This document shows, piece after piece, positions 10,684 to 19,759 of a DNA stretch of 64,000 nt. The position numbers and the translations under genes are program-made. This DNA is from Gemmatimonadota bacterium. Its GTDB lineage: Bacteria; Gemmatimonadota; Gemmatimonadetes; Gemmatimonadales; Gemmatimonadaceae. Positions within the stretch are counted from its first letter, which is position 1, and each line of letters starts with the position of its first letter. The stretch is taken from the NCBI GenBank assembly GCA_016871855.1, contig VHBQ01000001.1, forward strand, positions 91,752-155,751, in the 5' to 3' direction. The notes beneath the pieces are model-generated. The model was given only the letters and a program-made list of their open reading frames with translations. It searched no databases and had not been told where the DNA came from.

Positions 10684-12704
10684 CGGATGCCCTCCGCGAG
10701 CGGGTCAACGCCGCGGTCGGGTCGCTGTACCACGTCGACGCCGAGATCGGTCGCGGCGGGATGGCCGTGGTGTACCGCGCCACGGACACGCGGCTGCACC
10801 GGCGCGTGGCGCTCAAGGTGCTGCCGCCGGAGCTGGCCTTCCGGGAGGAGGTGCGCCGCCGCTTCCTGCGCGAGGCGCAGATGGCCGCGCAACTCAGCCA
10901 CCCGCACATCGTCCCGATCTACACGGTGGACGAAGCCGAAGGGCTCGTCTACTTCGCGATGGGCCTCGTCGAGGGCGCGCCGCTGGCGAAGCTGCTCCTT
11001 CAGGAGCCTCGCCCACCCATTCCGAACGTGCGCCGGACCCTGCGTGAGGTGGCCGATGCGTTGCACTACGCCCATGCGCACGGGGTCGTGCATCGCGACA
11101 TCAAGCCCGACAACATCCTCATCGAGACGGCGACCGGCCGGGCGATGGTGACGGATTTCGGCATCGCGCGCGCGGCGCAGGCGGAGGTGCGGCTCACGGC
11201 GACGGGCATCGCGGTCGGGACGCCGGCATACATGAGTCCGGAGCAGGCGATGGGCGAGCGCGAGGTAGACGGACGCGCCGACATCTATTCGCTCGGCATC
11301 GTCGGGTACCAGATGCTCGCCGGTGAGCTCCCCTTCACGGCGGCGAACACGCCGGCGATGCTGATGAAGCACCTCAGCGACGCGCCACGCCCACTGCTCG
11401 AGCTGCGCCCCGACCTTCCCGCGAACCTGGCCTCGGCCATCGATCGCGCGCTGTGCAAGGCGCCCTCGGATCGCTGGCCGGACGCGGCGAGTTTTGGGGC
11501 GGCGCTGGCCGAGAACGCGCCGGTGACGCTCACGAACGCGACGGCCGCATCGCGGAGCGCGAGCGCGTCGTCGCCGGCGGCCGCCCCGGTCGTACCCGTG
11601 CCGCCAGCTTCGGCGATCGCGCCGCCGCCAGCCGGGCCGCCGCCAGGCGCGGTGCCCGCCCGACGCGCGCCCGACCCGCTGAACGCCTTCGGCGTCTTCC
11701 GCGGCGGTCGCACCGACGCGGGACAGGACTCGGAGATCCAACGCTGGCGCGAGGAACAGCACGCGTGGCGCGAGCAGCTGCGCGCGGCGCGCAGCGGCAT
11801 GCGGCGCGATGTCCTCGTCGCCGCCAATCAGCAGCTGCAGCAGGCGCTCAATCCGACTGCGCCCACCGTGGACGACCGCGTGCGGCGGGTGCGCCGCAAG
11901 ATTGTCAACTACACGGCGCTCACCGGCGTGCTGTTCGTCGTGAACGCGGCCACGGGCGGCGTGCCGTGGTTCCTCTTCCCGGCGTTCGCCTTCACGGTGG
12001 ACATCTTCCGTTCGGTCGCCGGACTCTGGGCCGACGGCATTCCGCTGCGACGGCTCTTCCGCCGCGGGCCGCGCGATGAGGAGAAGGGCGCGATGTACGC
12101 CGCGATGGGGCTCCCCGGCGTGGGCGTGCCGGCCCTTCCGGCCCCCGGCACCGATCCCGTGCTGGTCGCCGTTCCCCGCGAGATCCTCGCCGGGCGCCAC
12201 GGCGCCGTCATTCGCGACGCGGTGGAGGCGCGACTTGTCATCACGGGGATCCTCGAGAAGTTGCCGAAGGAAGACAAGCAACTCCTGCCCGACATCGCGC
12301 CGACGGTGAAGGGACTCGTGGAACGCATCGTGACGCTGGCCAGTGCCTTGCACCAACTCGACCAGGACGCGTCGCCTGAGGCGATCGCGAAGCTCGACGC
12401 GCGGCTCGCCGAGGCGCGCGCTCTCGCCGAGTCGGCGCCCGACCGCGAGCGCCGTGTCGGGCTGCTCGAGCGCCAACGCCAGACGCTCGCCGACCTCGCG
12501 ACGCGCCGCGAGTCCGTGGCCGGCCAGCTCGACAACGCGTCGCTCGTGCTGGACACGATGAAGTTCGACCTCCTCAAACTGCGCTCCAGCGGACTGCAAT
12601 CGCAGATGGCTGACGCGACCTTCCAGACGCAGGACGCGCGGGCGGTGGTCGCCGAGATCGAGCGCGCGCTCGAAGTGGCTGACGAAGTGCAGAAGATCCG
12701 CTAA
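10680..12704 (+). CDS. Ser/Thr protein kinase with C-terminal membrane and coiled-coil region (paralog 2)
   Basis: GRGGMAVVYRATD, VALK, HRDIKPDNI, DFGIA, GTPAYMSPEQ; ATGA overlap with paralog 1. Confidence 0.93.
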   Translation: MTDALRERVNAAVGSLYHVDAEIGRGGMAVVYRATDTRLHRRVALKVLPPELAFREEVRRRFLREAQMAAQLSHPHIVPIYTVDEAEGLVYFAMGLVEGAPLAKLLLQEPRPPIPNVRRTLREVADALHYAHAHGVVHRDIKPDNILIETATGRAMVTDFGIARAAQAEVRLTATGIAVGTPAYMSPEQAMGEREVDGRADIYSLGIVGYQMLAGELPFTAANTPAMLMKHLSDAPRPLLELRPDLPANLASAIDRALCKAPSDRWPDAASFGAALAENAPVTLTNATAASRSASASSPAAAPVVPVPPASAIAPPPAGPPPGAVPARRAPDPLNAFGVFRGGRTDAGQDSEIQRWREEQHAWREQLRAARSGMRRDVLVAANQQLQQALNPTAPTVDDRVRRVRRKIVNYTALTGVLFVVNAATGGVPWFLFPAFAFTVDIFRSVAGLWADGIPLRRLFRRGPRDEEKGAMYAAMGLPGVGVPALPAPGTDPVLVAVPREILAGRHGAVIRDAVEARLVITGILEKLPKEDKQLLPDIAPTVKGLVERIVTLASALHQLDQDASPEAIAKLDARLAEARALAESAPDRERRVGLLERQRQTLADLATRRESVAGQLDNASLVLDTMKFDLLKLRSSGLQSQMADATFQTQDARAVVAEIERALEVADEVQKIR

Positions 12705-12768
12705 CCGCGGCGCGGAACCCGCGGGCAGGCCAGCGGTATCAGCGGCAGGACCCCATCAGGACGACTGA

Positions 12769-13566
12769 ATGCTCCCGACTCTCCGCTCCCGTCGTGTCTG
12801 GTTCGCGGCGCTGCTTGTCGCCGCGATGCCCGCCCGTCCGCTCACCGCGCAGGAGGCGCCGAAGGCCGACGTCGTGGCCCCGCCGGCGATCGTCATGGGC
12901 CGTGTCATCGGCGCCGACAAGAAGGCCATCGAGGATGTCGAAGTCCTGCTCGGCGACGAACTCCGTCGGGTCACAGACCGCCGCGGGCGCTTCAGCTTCG
13001 ATCCGGCCCCCGCCGGCGTGCGGGACGTCCTGGTCCGCAAGATTGGCTTCATCCCCGTGCGCTTTCGCGTGGCGGTGACGCCGGGTGACGTCTGGGACGG
13101 GACAATCACGATGGAGCGCACGGCGCAGTCGTTGCCCGAGGTCGTCGTGCTCGACTCCTCGGCGCTCAAGAACTACCGCCCCAAGTGGATCGACGGCTTT
13201 CTCGAGCGGCGACGTGGCGGGCTCGGCACGTTCCTGGATCGCACGGAAATCGAGAACTCGCGCATTGCCACGACGGCACGGCTCGTGGCCACATCGCCGG
13301 GCATCATCACGCGGTCGGGATCCGGGTGGGACGAGCTCAACGTCAACCGCTGCGGAAGCGGTTTCGGGACGAACAGCACGGGGGTCGTGTACGTGGACGG
13401 CGTGCGCACGGAGACGTCCACGACGGGGAGGTTCCGGTCGTTCTACGACTATCCGCCGTTCCGCGTGTGGGCGATCGAGATCTACAAGGGACGCAATACC
13501 TTCCCGTCCGGCTTCTTCGATCCTGACGCGTGCCTGCTGGTTCTCATTTGGACGCATCGGCGGTAG
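12769..13566 (+). CDS. Secreted carboxypeptidase-regulatory-like / TonB-plug-like protein (paralog 1)
   Basis: Signal peptide; VMGRVIGADKKAIEDVEVLLGDELRRVTDRRGRFSFD; plug-like VVYVDGVRTETST; no beta-barrel. Confidence 0.7.
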   Translation: MLPTLRSRRVWFAALLVAAMPARPLTAQEAPKADVVAPPAIVMGRVIGADKKAIEDVEVLLGDELRRVTDRRGRFSFDPAPAGVRDVLVRKIGFIPVRFRVAVTPGDVWDGTITMERTAQSLPEVVVLDSSALKNYRPKWIDGFLERRRGGLGTFLDRTEIENSRIATTARLVATSPGIITRSGSGWDELNVNRCGSGFGTNSTGVVYVDGVRTETSTTGRFRSFYDYPPFRVWAIEIYKGRNTFPSGFFDPDACLLVLIWTHRR

Positions 13567-13567
13567 C

Positions 13568-14356
13568 GTGCGCCACCATCTGTGGGGAGCGGTCTTTGCG
13601 GCGCTGGTCGGCGTGGCGTCGCGGGCGCCTGCGCAGCAGCCCACCCCCCGTCCCGAAGTGACGGCGCATCCGGCCATCGTGCAAGGGCGAATCCTCGGGC
13701 CGGACAAGAAGGGGGTCGAGGACGCGGAGATCATCCTTGGGGATAGCCTACGGGCGCAAACCGATCGACGCGGGCGGTTCGAAATCGACCCGGTGACGCC
13801 AGGCGTGCACGACGTGCTGGTGCGGAAGATGGGACTCGTCCCGCTGCGCTTCCGGCTGGCGGTGACTGCCGGCGACCTGTGGGACGGCACGATCACGATG
13901 GATCGGTCGGCGCAGTCACTCCCCGCCGTGATGGTGCTCGATTCGAGCCGGGCGCTGAAGAACTTCCGCCCGCGCTGGCTCGACGGCTTCATTGAGCGGC
14001 GCCGCATGGGACTCGGCACCTTCCTTGACCGGGTGGAAATCGAACGGGCGCGAGCGGTGCGGACCTCGTATCTCATCGCGCAAGCAGCGGGCATCGGGGC
14101 GCGCGAGGGGTTTGGCGCCGACATCCTCGACGTCAGTCGGTGTCGCGCCGGAATGGGCGGCGGAAACAAGGCCATCATCTTCGTGGACGGCCTCAAGACC
14201 GAGACGTCAACCAACGGCCGGTTCCTGAGCCTCGGCACTGTGCCGCCGGAGATCCTGCTCGGCATTGAGGTCTACCGCGGCCAAGGATCCGTCCCGCCGC
14301 AGTACGCTGATCCGGAGGCGTGCCTCGTGGTCCTCCTCTGGACCAGACACCGGTAG
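13568..14356 (+). CDS. Secreted carboxypeptidase-regulatory-like / TonB-plug-like protein (paralog 2)
   Basis: GTG start one base after the upstream stop; VQGRILGPDKKGVEDAEIILGDSLRAQTDRRGRFEID, IIFVDGLKTETST; collinear with paralog 1. Confidence 0.7.
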   Translation: MRHHLWGAVFAALVGVASRAPAQQPTPRPEVTAHPAIVQGRILGPDKKGVEDAEIILGDSLRAQTDRRGRFEIDPVTPGVHDVLVRKMGLVPLRFRLAVTAGDLWDGTITMDRSAQSLPAVMVLDSSRALKNFRPRWLDGFIERRRMGLGTFLDRVEIERARAVRTSYLIAQAAGIGAREGFGADILDVSRCRAGMGGGNKAIIFVDGLKTETSTNGRFLSLGTVPPEILLGIEVYRGQGSVPPQYADPEACLVVLLWTRHR

Positions 14357-15172
14357 TCAGCGCGCGAGCACCGCGGCCATGGCGGCCGCGACATGGTCCG
14401 GCGTGTCGAGCGGCAGGAAGTGCCGCGCGTGAGGGACGAGATCCAAGGTGGCGCCGGGAATGGCGGCGTGCAGGCGTCGCGCCACCGCCGCAGGTACGAA
14501 CGGGTCGTCGGCGCCGTGCATCACCACGGTCGGTGCGCGAATCCCGTCGAGTGGCAGCGTGACGGTCTCGTCGGGGCGCTGTGCCGCGAGATGCGCCAGC
14601 AAGGCGTCGCGACCGGCCGGCTGCGCAAAGGGTCGCAGGAACTGGTCCAGCGCATGGCGCCCCATGTCACGATCCGAGAAGCCGCGCAGCAGCGAAGCGT
14701 ACGCCTCCCCGGCGAGCAGCGGCGCGGGAAGCTGTCGCACCAGCGGAATCAGCGCGCGCGCCACGCGTGTCCGGCGCCGCGGCCACCCGTCGAACCCCAC
14801 ACTGCTAACTAAAGCAAGCCGCGTCACGCGCTCTGGCGCGCGCACCGCGAGCCACATCGCCACCGCGCCTCCCAGGTCGTGGCCTACGACGCAAGCACTC
14901 GGCACATTGAGCGTGTCGAGCACGGCGAGAGCGCGCGCTGCATGCCCCGCGACCGAGAGGTCGGACGATCCCGGGCGGTCGCTGCGTCCGTACCCCAGCT
15001 GATCGAGGACGATCAGTCGATGCCCCGCGGGCATCTGGCGCACGACGCCGTGCCACAGGTGCGATGACGACGGGAATCCGTGCAGGAAGAGCACGGGTTC
15101 CCCGACCCCGCGGGTGCCCGCGGCGTAGTAGTACAACCGATGTCCCTGCAGGTCGAGGAATTCGCCGCGCAT
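14357..15172 (-). CDS. Alpha/beta-fold hydrolase
   Basis: FLHGFPSSSHLWHG, VGHDLGGAVA, HGADDPFVP, HARHFLPLDTP. Confidence 0.88.
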   Translation of the reverse strand: MRGEFLDLQGHRLYYYAAGTRGVGEPVLFLHGFPSSSHLWHGVVRQMPAGHRLIVLDQLGYGRSDRPGSSDLSVAGHAARALAVLDTLNVPSACVVGHDLGGAVAMWLAVRAPERVTRLALVSSVGFDGWPRRRTRVARALIPLVRQLPAPLLAGEAYASLLRGFSDRDMGRHALDQFLRPFAQPAGRDALLAHLAAQRPDETVTLPLDGIRAPTVVMHGADDPFVPAAVARRLHAAIPGATLDLVPHARHFLPLDTPDHVAAAMAAVLAR

Positions 15173-15339
15173 CAGGGGAATTCTCCCTCTCGGTGGTTGC
15201 CTTTCAAGCCGATCGCAGGTCTGGTCGTGGCCTAGCGTTTTGCCACAAAAGGCGTATAGTTACGCAACCTTTGACAGGGCCCGGTTGAAGAAAGCTGGTA
15301 AGTTGAATCCTGTCAACAAGTTATACGGAGCATATCGCG

Positions 15340-16479
15340 TTGACTGCACCGGTCGTCCCGCCCACTGTGCCGTTCTTTCCCCCGCCGCCGCCCCCTCCGG
15401 CGCCGGTGGCGTTTCCGCTCGGCTGGATCCTTGAGAACGCAGCCCTCCCCATCCAATACCGGTCGGTTGTGGAGGTCGCGCGGCTTGGGGAGCACCTGCC
15501 GGCGTCGTATGCGAATACCCCGTACTTCCACCGACCGGCGGTGGAGATCGCTGTCCGGCAGTCGTATGACGGCACCTGGAACGACGCGATGCTGGCGCTT
15601 CCGTCGAAGGGTGGGATCGACGGACTCGGGAGCGTCAACGCCGCGCGGCGGCTGCTCGAGTTTGGCTGGGAAAGCGATTCGCCGGCGGTCTATCAGGCGC
15701 GGCGCTCGCTGTTCCGGTTGCTCGCCGAGGATGAGGACGCCGCGCAGCTGTATGAGTTTCAGCCGAAGGCGGGCAAGTCCCTGGATTCCGAGGTCGCGGC
15801 GCATCACCGCCAGCTGCTGCGCGAGGCGGCCGGTGCCACCTTGGCGCAGGCCGGCTTCGAGTCCGATCCCCGCGTGCGCGGCGTCGCGCGCCGCGCGCTC
15901 GAGCGCATCATCGATTACCTGAATTCACCGCTCGCTCAGAAGCCGTGGATCCGGGTGGGAAACCAGCAGGTGCTCGCGCCCGAGGCGTCGCCGCCGTCGC
16001 TGTATGCGCTGCAGATGCTCGCGCACATGCCGCTCTTCCGCAGCGAGCACTACACGTCGATGGAGACGCTGTACGAGTATCTCACCCGTCCGCTGCCGCG
16101 CCAGGAGGCCGTGCAGATGGTGGGCAAGAAGCAGCTTGCCGTACCGCTCGCGGTGCTGGGCGACCTGCTGCCGCATCGCAATGCCGTGGACGCTGACATC
16201 CCGATGGCGCTGGCGTGGCTCGAGATGATGGCGCGCCTGAATTTCCTGCGCCGCAACGAGAACTGGTCGAAGCTCTACGAGCGCTTCGTGGACGATTGCG
16301 GGAAGGACGGCGTCTGGCATCCGCACAAGGGGACGGCGGTGCCGCGCACCACGAACCCGTTCGTGTGGCCGTTCTTCCCGCTCGAGTCGCGCGTGACCGG
16401 CGAGGAGCGGTGGACGGATGTCACCTTCCGCATCGGACTGATTGCCCGGCTGTCGGGCCGGCCGATCGAGATCGTGTGA
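15340..16479 (+). CDS. Conserved-looking protein of unknown function (379 aa, proline-rich N-terminus)
   Basis: Long ORF with GC3-biased codons, TTG start with upstream GGAG; helical/terpenoid-cyclase-like composition but no motif recognised. Confidence 0.65.
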   Translation: MTAPVVPPTVPFFPPPPPPPAPVAFPLGWILENAALPIQYRSVVEVARLGEHLPASYANTPYFHRPAVEIAVRQSYDGTWNDAMLALPSKGGIDGLGSVNAARRLLEFGWESDSPAVYQARRSLFRLLAEDEDAAQLYEFQPKAGKSLDSEVAAHHRQLLREAAGATLAQAGFESDPRVRGVARRALERIIDYLNSPLAQKPWIRVGNQQVLAPEASPPSLYALQMLAHMPLFRSEHYTSMETLYEYLTRPLPRQEAVQMVGKKQLAVPLAVLGDLLPHRNAVDADIPMALAWLEMMARLNFLRRNENWSKLYERFVDDCGKDGVWHPHKGTAVPRTTNPFVWPFFPLESRVTGEERWTDVTFRIGLIARLSGRPIEIV

Positions 16480-16505
16480 CGGGCGATCCCCCCCGAAGTG
16501 GCATG

Positions 16506-16533
16506 GAGGGCCGGTGTTGCTGACCCGGCCCTC
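16506..16533. terminator. Terminator-like stem-loop (9 bp stem, 10 nt loop)
   Basis: GAGGGCCGG-tgttgctgac-CCGGCCCTC, 27 bp after the stop at 16479; no strong U-tract. Confidence 0.55.
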
Positions 16534-17389
16534 GTGCTTTCCCGAAGGCTTCGCCGGATGCACGTCGCGCGATGTCCGGCTTGCGGACGGAACGCGGCTG
16601 CGCCTCGTTGAGAGCGGCGTCGGTGCATCGCGGCCGGTGCTGTTGGTGCACGGCTTCGGCGCGTCAGCGTACCAGTGGCGGCACATGTTGCCAGCGCTCG
16701 CCGACGCGGGCTTCCACGCGCTGGCGCCCGACCTTCCTGGCCACGGCTTCAGTCAGCTCGTGTTCCCGCAGGGCGAGTACGCGCGCGCGGCGTATGCCCG
16801 GCGACTGTTTCTGCTCCTCGATGCGCTCGGGATCGACCGCGCGCCACTCGTTGGCCACTCCATGGGCGGCGCCATCGCGGCGGAGATGGCGTGGCAATCT
16901 CCAGAGCGCGTGGCGCGACTTGCCCTGCTCTCCCCGGCGGGATTTGGCATCGTCCCCGAGCGGGTGCGGGCGATGCGCTGGGTGCCGGACCTTCTCGCCC
17001 CGCTCGCCCGCCCGTTCACGTCGCGCGCGGCGGCGCATCTCGTGCTCGGGGACGTGTACGGTCCCGATGGCACCTGGACGGTGCGCGATGAACAGGAACT
17101 GCTCGCCCCCTACGCGCAGCGCGACATCTTCCGGGCGCTGCTGCGCACGGTGAAGGAGTTCGACTTCCGCCTGCACACCAACGCCCAACTCGCGCAACTG
17201 CCCGCGGGTACACTGGTGGTCTTCGGCACACATGACGCTGTGGTGCGCCCGTGCGACGTCGCGGCGCGGGTGCAGCTGGTCCCCGACGGGCGGCTGGTGG
17301 TGCTGCCTCGCGTTGGCCACTTGCCGCAGGTGGAGGCCGCCGCCGCTGTCACGCACCTCCTGGTGGAGTTTCTGCAGACGCGCGCGTAG
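16514..17389 (+). CDS. Alpha/beta-fold hydrolase
   Basis: VLLVHGFGASAYQWRHMLP, VGHSMGGAIAAEMAW, GTHDAVV, HLPQVE. Start codon uncertain because it lies in a hairpin. Confidence 0.88.
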   Translation: MLLTRPSCFPEGFAGCTSRDVRLADGTRLRLVESGVGASRPVLLVHGFGASAYQWRHMLPALADAGFHALAPDLPGHGFSQLVFPQGEYARAAYARRLFLLLDALGIDRAPLVGHSMGGAIAAEMAWQSPERVARLALLSPAGFGIVPERVRAMRWVPDLLAPLARPFTSRAAAHLVLGDVYGPDGTWTVRDEQELLAPYAQRDIFRALLRTVKEFDFRLHTNAQLAQLPAGTLVVFGTHDAVVRPCDVAARVQLVPDGRLVVLPRVGHLPQVEAAAAVTHLLVEFLQTRA

Positions 17390-17421
17390 CGAGGGGTGCT
17401 CGTCGCGATTAGGTTGCGCGT

Positions 17422-18723
17422 GTGACCACAGACAAGAAGAAGGGCCCCGCGCGCGGGCGTGGCACGCGCGGGACGAAGCGGCCCGCCAAAGGCGCGGCCG
17501 ACACGGCCAAGGCCGAGCGCCACGCGACCGAATCGCCGAAGGAACCGGAGACGCTGAGCCTGGCCCAAGCGGAGGCGGCGGCGAGCGCGAGCGACGGCGG
17601 CGGTTTCGCCGAACTCGGCCTGCATCCCACCGTGATGCGCGCCATCGTGGATGCCGGCTATACCCTCCCGACGCCCATTCAGCGGCAGGCCATTCCGCTG
17701 GCGCTCAAGGGGCGCGACTTGATGGGGCTCGCGCAAACGGGCACGGGGAAGACGGCGAGCTTCTCCATTCCGATCATCGAGCGGTTGCTCGACGGCCCGG
17801 CCCGCACGCGCGCGTTGATTCTCACGCCGACGCGCGAGCTGTGCCAGCAGGTGGAGGAGGCCTTCCGCAAGTACGGCAAGCATGCGGGGCTCGGCGTGGT
17901 GTCCGTGTACGGCGGCGTGGGCTACGACACCCAAGTGGCCGCTCTCCGCGGTGGCGTGGATGTGGTGGTCGCCACTCCGGGGCGCCTGATCGATCATCTC
18001 GAGCGCCAGAATGTGAGCTTTGACGAGCTCGAGGTGTTGGTGCTCGACGAGGCCGACCGGATGCTCGACATGGGCTTCGCCCCGCAGATCTCACGGATCG
18101 TCGCGACCATTCCGCCGTATCGCCAAACGCTGTTGTTCAGCGCCACGATGCCGCCCGAGGTGGAGGCACTGGCCCGGAAGTATCTGCGCAAGCCGGTGGT
18201 CGTGCAGGTGGGTCGGCGATCGCAGGCGGCGACGACGGTGCAGCACTTCGTCTATCCGGTGCCGAAGCAGCGCAAGGCGGAACTGCTCGCCGAGCTGCTC
18301 AAGAAGGATTCGATGGACTCGGTGCTGGTGTTCACGCGCACCAAGCACGGCGCCGACCGCGTGGTGCGGCACCTCGAGCACGAGGGCATCAACGCCGACG
18401 CGCTGCACGCCGACAAGTCACAGGGCCAGCGCGAGGCGGCGCTGCAGCGCTTCCGGGACGGGAAGACGCGGGTGCTCGTCGCCACCGACATCGCGCAGCG
18501 CGGCCTCGACATCTCGGGCATCACGCACGTGATCAACTACGACGTCCCGCAACAGGCCGAGGACTACGTGCACCGCATCGGACGCACCGGGCGCGCCGCG
18601 CAGACGGGCGATGCCTACACGTTCATGTGCGCCGACGAGATCGCGATGGTAAAGACCATCGAGCGGACGATCAATCAGGAGATCCCGCGGCGGTCGGTGC
18701 CGGGATACGACTTCGGGACCTAG
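17422..18723 (+). CDS. rhlE: DEAD-box RNA helicase, RhlE-like
   Basis: QTGTGKTASF, PTRELCQQ, DEAD (VLDEADRML), SATMP, HRIGRTGRA. Confidence 0.93.
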   Translation: MTTDKKKGPARGRGTRGTKRPAKGAADTAKAERHATESPKEPETLSLAQAEAAASASDGGGFAELGLHPTVMRAIVDAGYTLPTPIQRQAIPLALKGRDLMGLAQTGTGKTASFSIPIIERLLDGPARTRALILTPTRELCQQVEEAFRKYGKHAGLGVVSVYGGVGYDTQVAALRGGVDVVVATPGRLIDHLERQNVSFDELEVLVLDEADRMLDMGFAPQISRIVATIPPYRQTLLFSATMPPEVEALARKYLRKPVVVQVGRRSQAATTVQHFVYPVPKQRKAELLAELLKKDSMDSVLVFTRTKHGADRVVRHLEHEGINADALHADKSQGQREAALQRFRDGKTRVLVATDIAQRGLDISGITHVINYDVPQQAEDYVHRIGRTGRAAQTGDAYTFMCADEIAMVKTIERTINQEIPRRSVPGYDFGT

Positions 18724-18737
18724 CGGTCCCGAAGAAA

Positions 18738-18842
18738 AACAACAGAGAAACAACAGAAAGACAACAGAGAAACAACAGGGAGACGGGAGATGACGGCCGT
18801 CCTGTTGTCTCTCTGTTGTCTTTCTGTTGTTTCTCTGTTGTT
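18738..18842. repeat. Inverted repeat built of 11-bp units (ACAACAGARAR), family B
   Basis: 42 nt arms (18738-18779 / 18801-18842) with one mismatch; each arm is about four tandem 11-mers. Confidence 0.92.
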
Positions 18843-18850
18843 TCTCGGCC

Positions 18851-19276
18851 CTACTCGCTCCACCGCACCCTCCCCAGCCTCGAGACCACGATCGAATCCA
18901 CGTGCGGGCCGCGCGCGACCAACACGGTGGTGTTGGACACTCCGGTCGCGAGTCCGTCGGGGGCATAGCGGACGAAATCCCCGCTGGCCGCGACGCGCAC
19001 GCCGTGCAGGGCGGTAAGCGCCCGCCGCGTGATGGTATCGCCAGCGCAGGTAACGGTGACCTCGCCGCGGACGGCATCCACCGTGAAGGTCGCCACCGCG
19101 CCGCGCACCAGCGCGGCCTCACGCGCGAGGACCAGGGCGTTCACGACCTCGCGTACGGCGGCGCGTACATGCCAGCCGGTGGTGATGCCGGCCACCCGGG
19201 GCAGGGCCGTGCCGACGGCGATGCCAAGCAACGCGATGGTCAGGGCGAGTTCGGGCAGGGTGTGGGCGCGGCGCAT
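18851..19276 (-). CDS. GspH/FimT-type pseudopilin-like protein
   Basis: MRRAHTLPELALTIALLGIAVGTALP: prepilin-type N-terminus with E at +5; 141 aa. Confidence 0.72.
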   Translation of the reverse strand: MRRAHTLPELALTIALLGIAVGTALPRVAGITTGWHVRAAVREVVNALVLAREAALVRGAVATFTVDAVRGEVTVTCAGDTITRRALTALHGVRVAASGDFVRYAPDGLATGVSNTTVLVARGPHVDSIVVSRLGRVRWSE

Positions 19277-19460
19277 GCGGAGCCTCCAATGGCGATGTCG
19301 CCGCAGATGCGCGGCGCGGGGATACCGCACATCTTGGAGATGGCGCGCCGGCGCGTGTCACCATTTGAACGCCGCCGGTGGCGCGCGATTGCGTGCGGGG
19401 CGCGCAGGGGTCGCCCCACCGCGGCGATTCGCGAATCGTCCGTCCAACCGGAGACATGAG

Positions 19461-19706
19461 ATGCTGCCTGCTGTCCTGCGCCGAGGTGCGGCGCTCGCGT
19501 TGGTGCTTGCCGCCGCTGGCTGCCGGTCGCCCGCGGCCGACGCCGCCATCGCCGAGCAGTTCTCGCAGATGTCCGACGCCCTCGTGGCGATGCAGGACCA
19601 GATGTCGGTGATGGCGACGACGATGGACTCCCTCGTCACCGTCACCGCGAAGCAGGACACGCTCATTCGGCGCATCGCCGCGGTGAGCGGGGTGCCGACG
19701 CCGTAG
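19461..19706 (+). CDS. Small lipoprotein
   Basis: MLPAVLRRGAALALVLAAAGCRSPAADAAIAEQFSQMSDALVAMQDQMSVM...; lipobox AAGC. Confidence 0.6.
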   Translation: MLPAVLRRGAALALVLAAAGCRSPAADAAIAEQFSQMSDALVAMQDQMSVMATTMDSLVTVTAKQDTLIRRIAAVSGVPTP

Positions 19707-19759
19707 CGGCCTCGCGGCGCGGCGTTACGGCCCTAGATTTCAGCGGCAGAGGAGGACCG

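Noticed and set aside
9354-12599. 1081-aa minus-strand ORF antisense to the two kinases
   Set aside because: Arg/His/Gly-rich translation without motifs; it mirrors two confidently assigned kinases. Typical high-GC antisense open frame.
15271-15304. TTGACA...TAAGTT as a promoter for the 15340 gene
   Set aside because: Spacer is 22 nt, outside the usual range; left as a possibility only.
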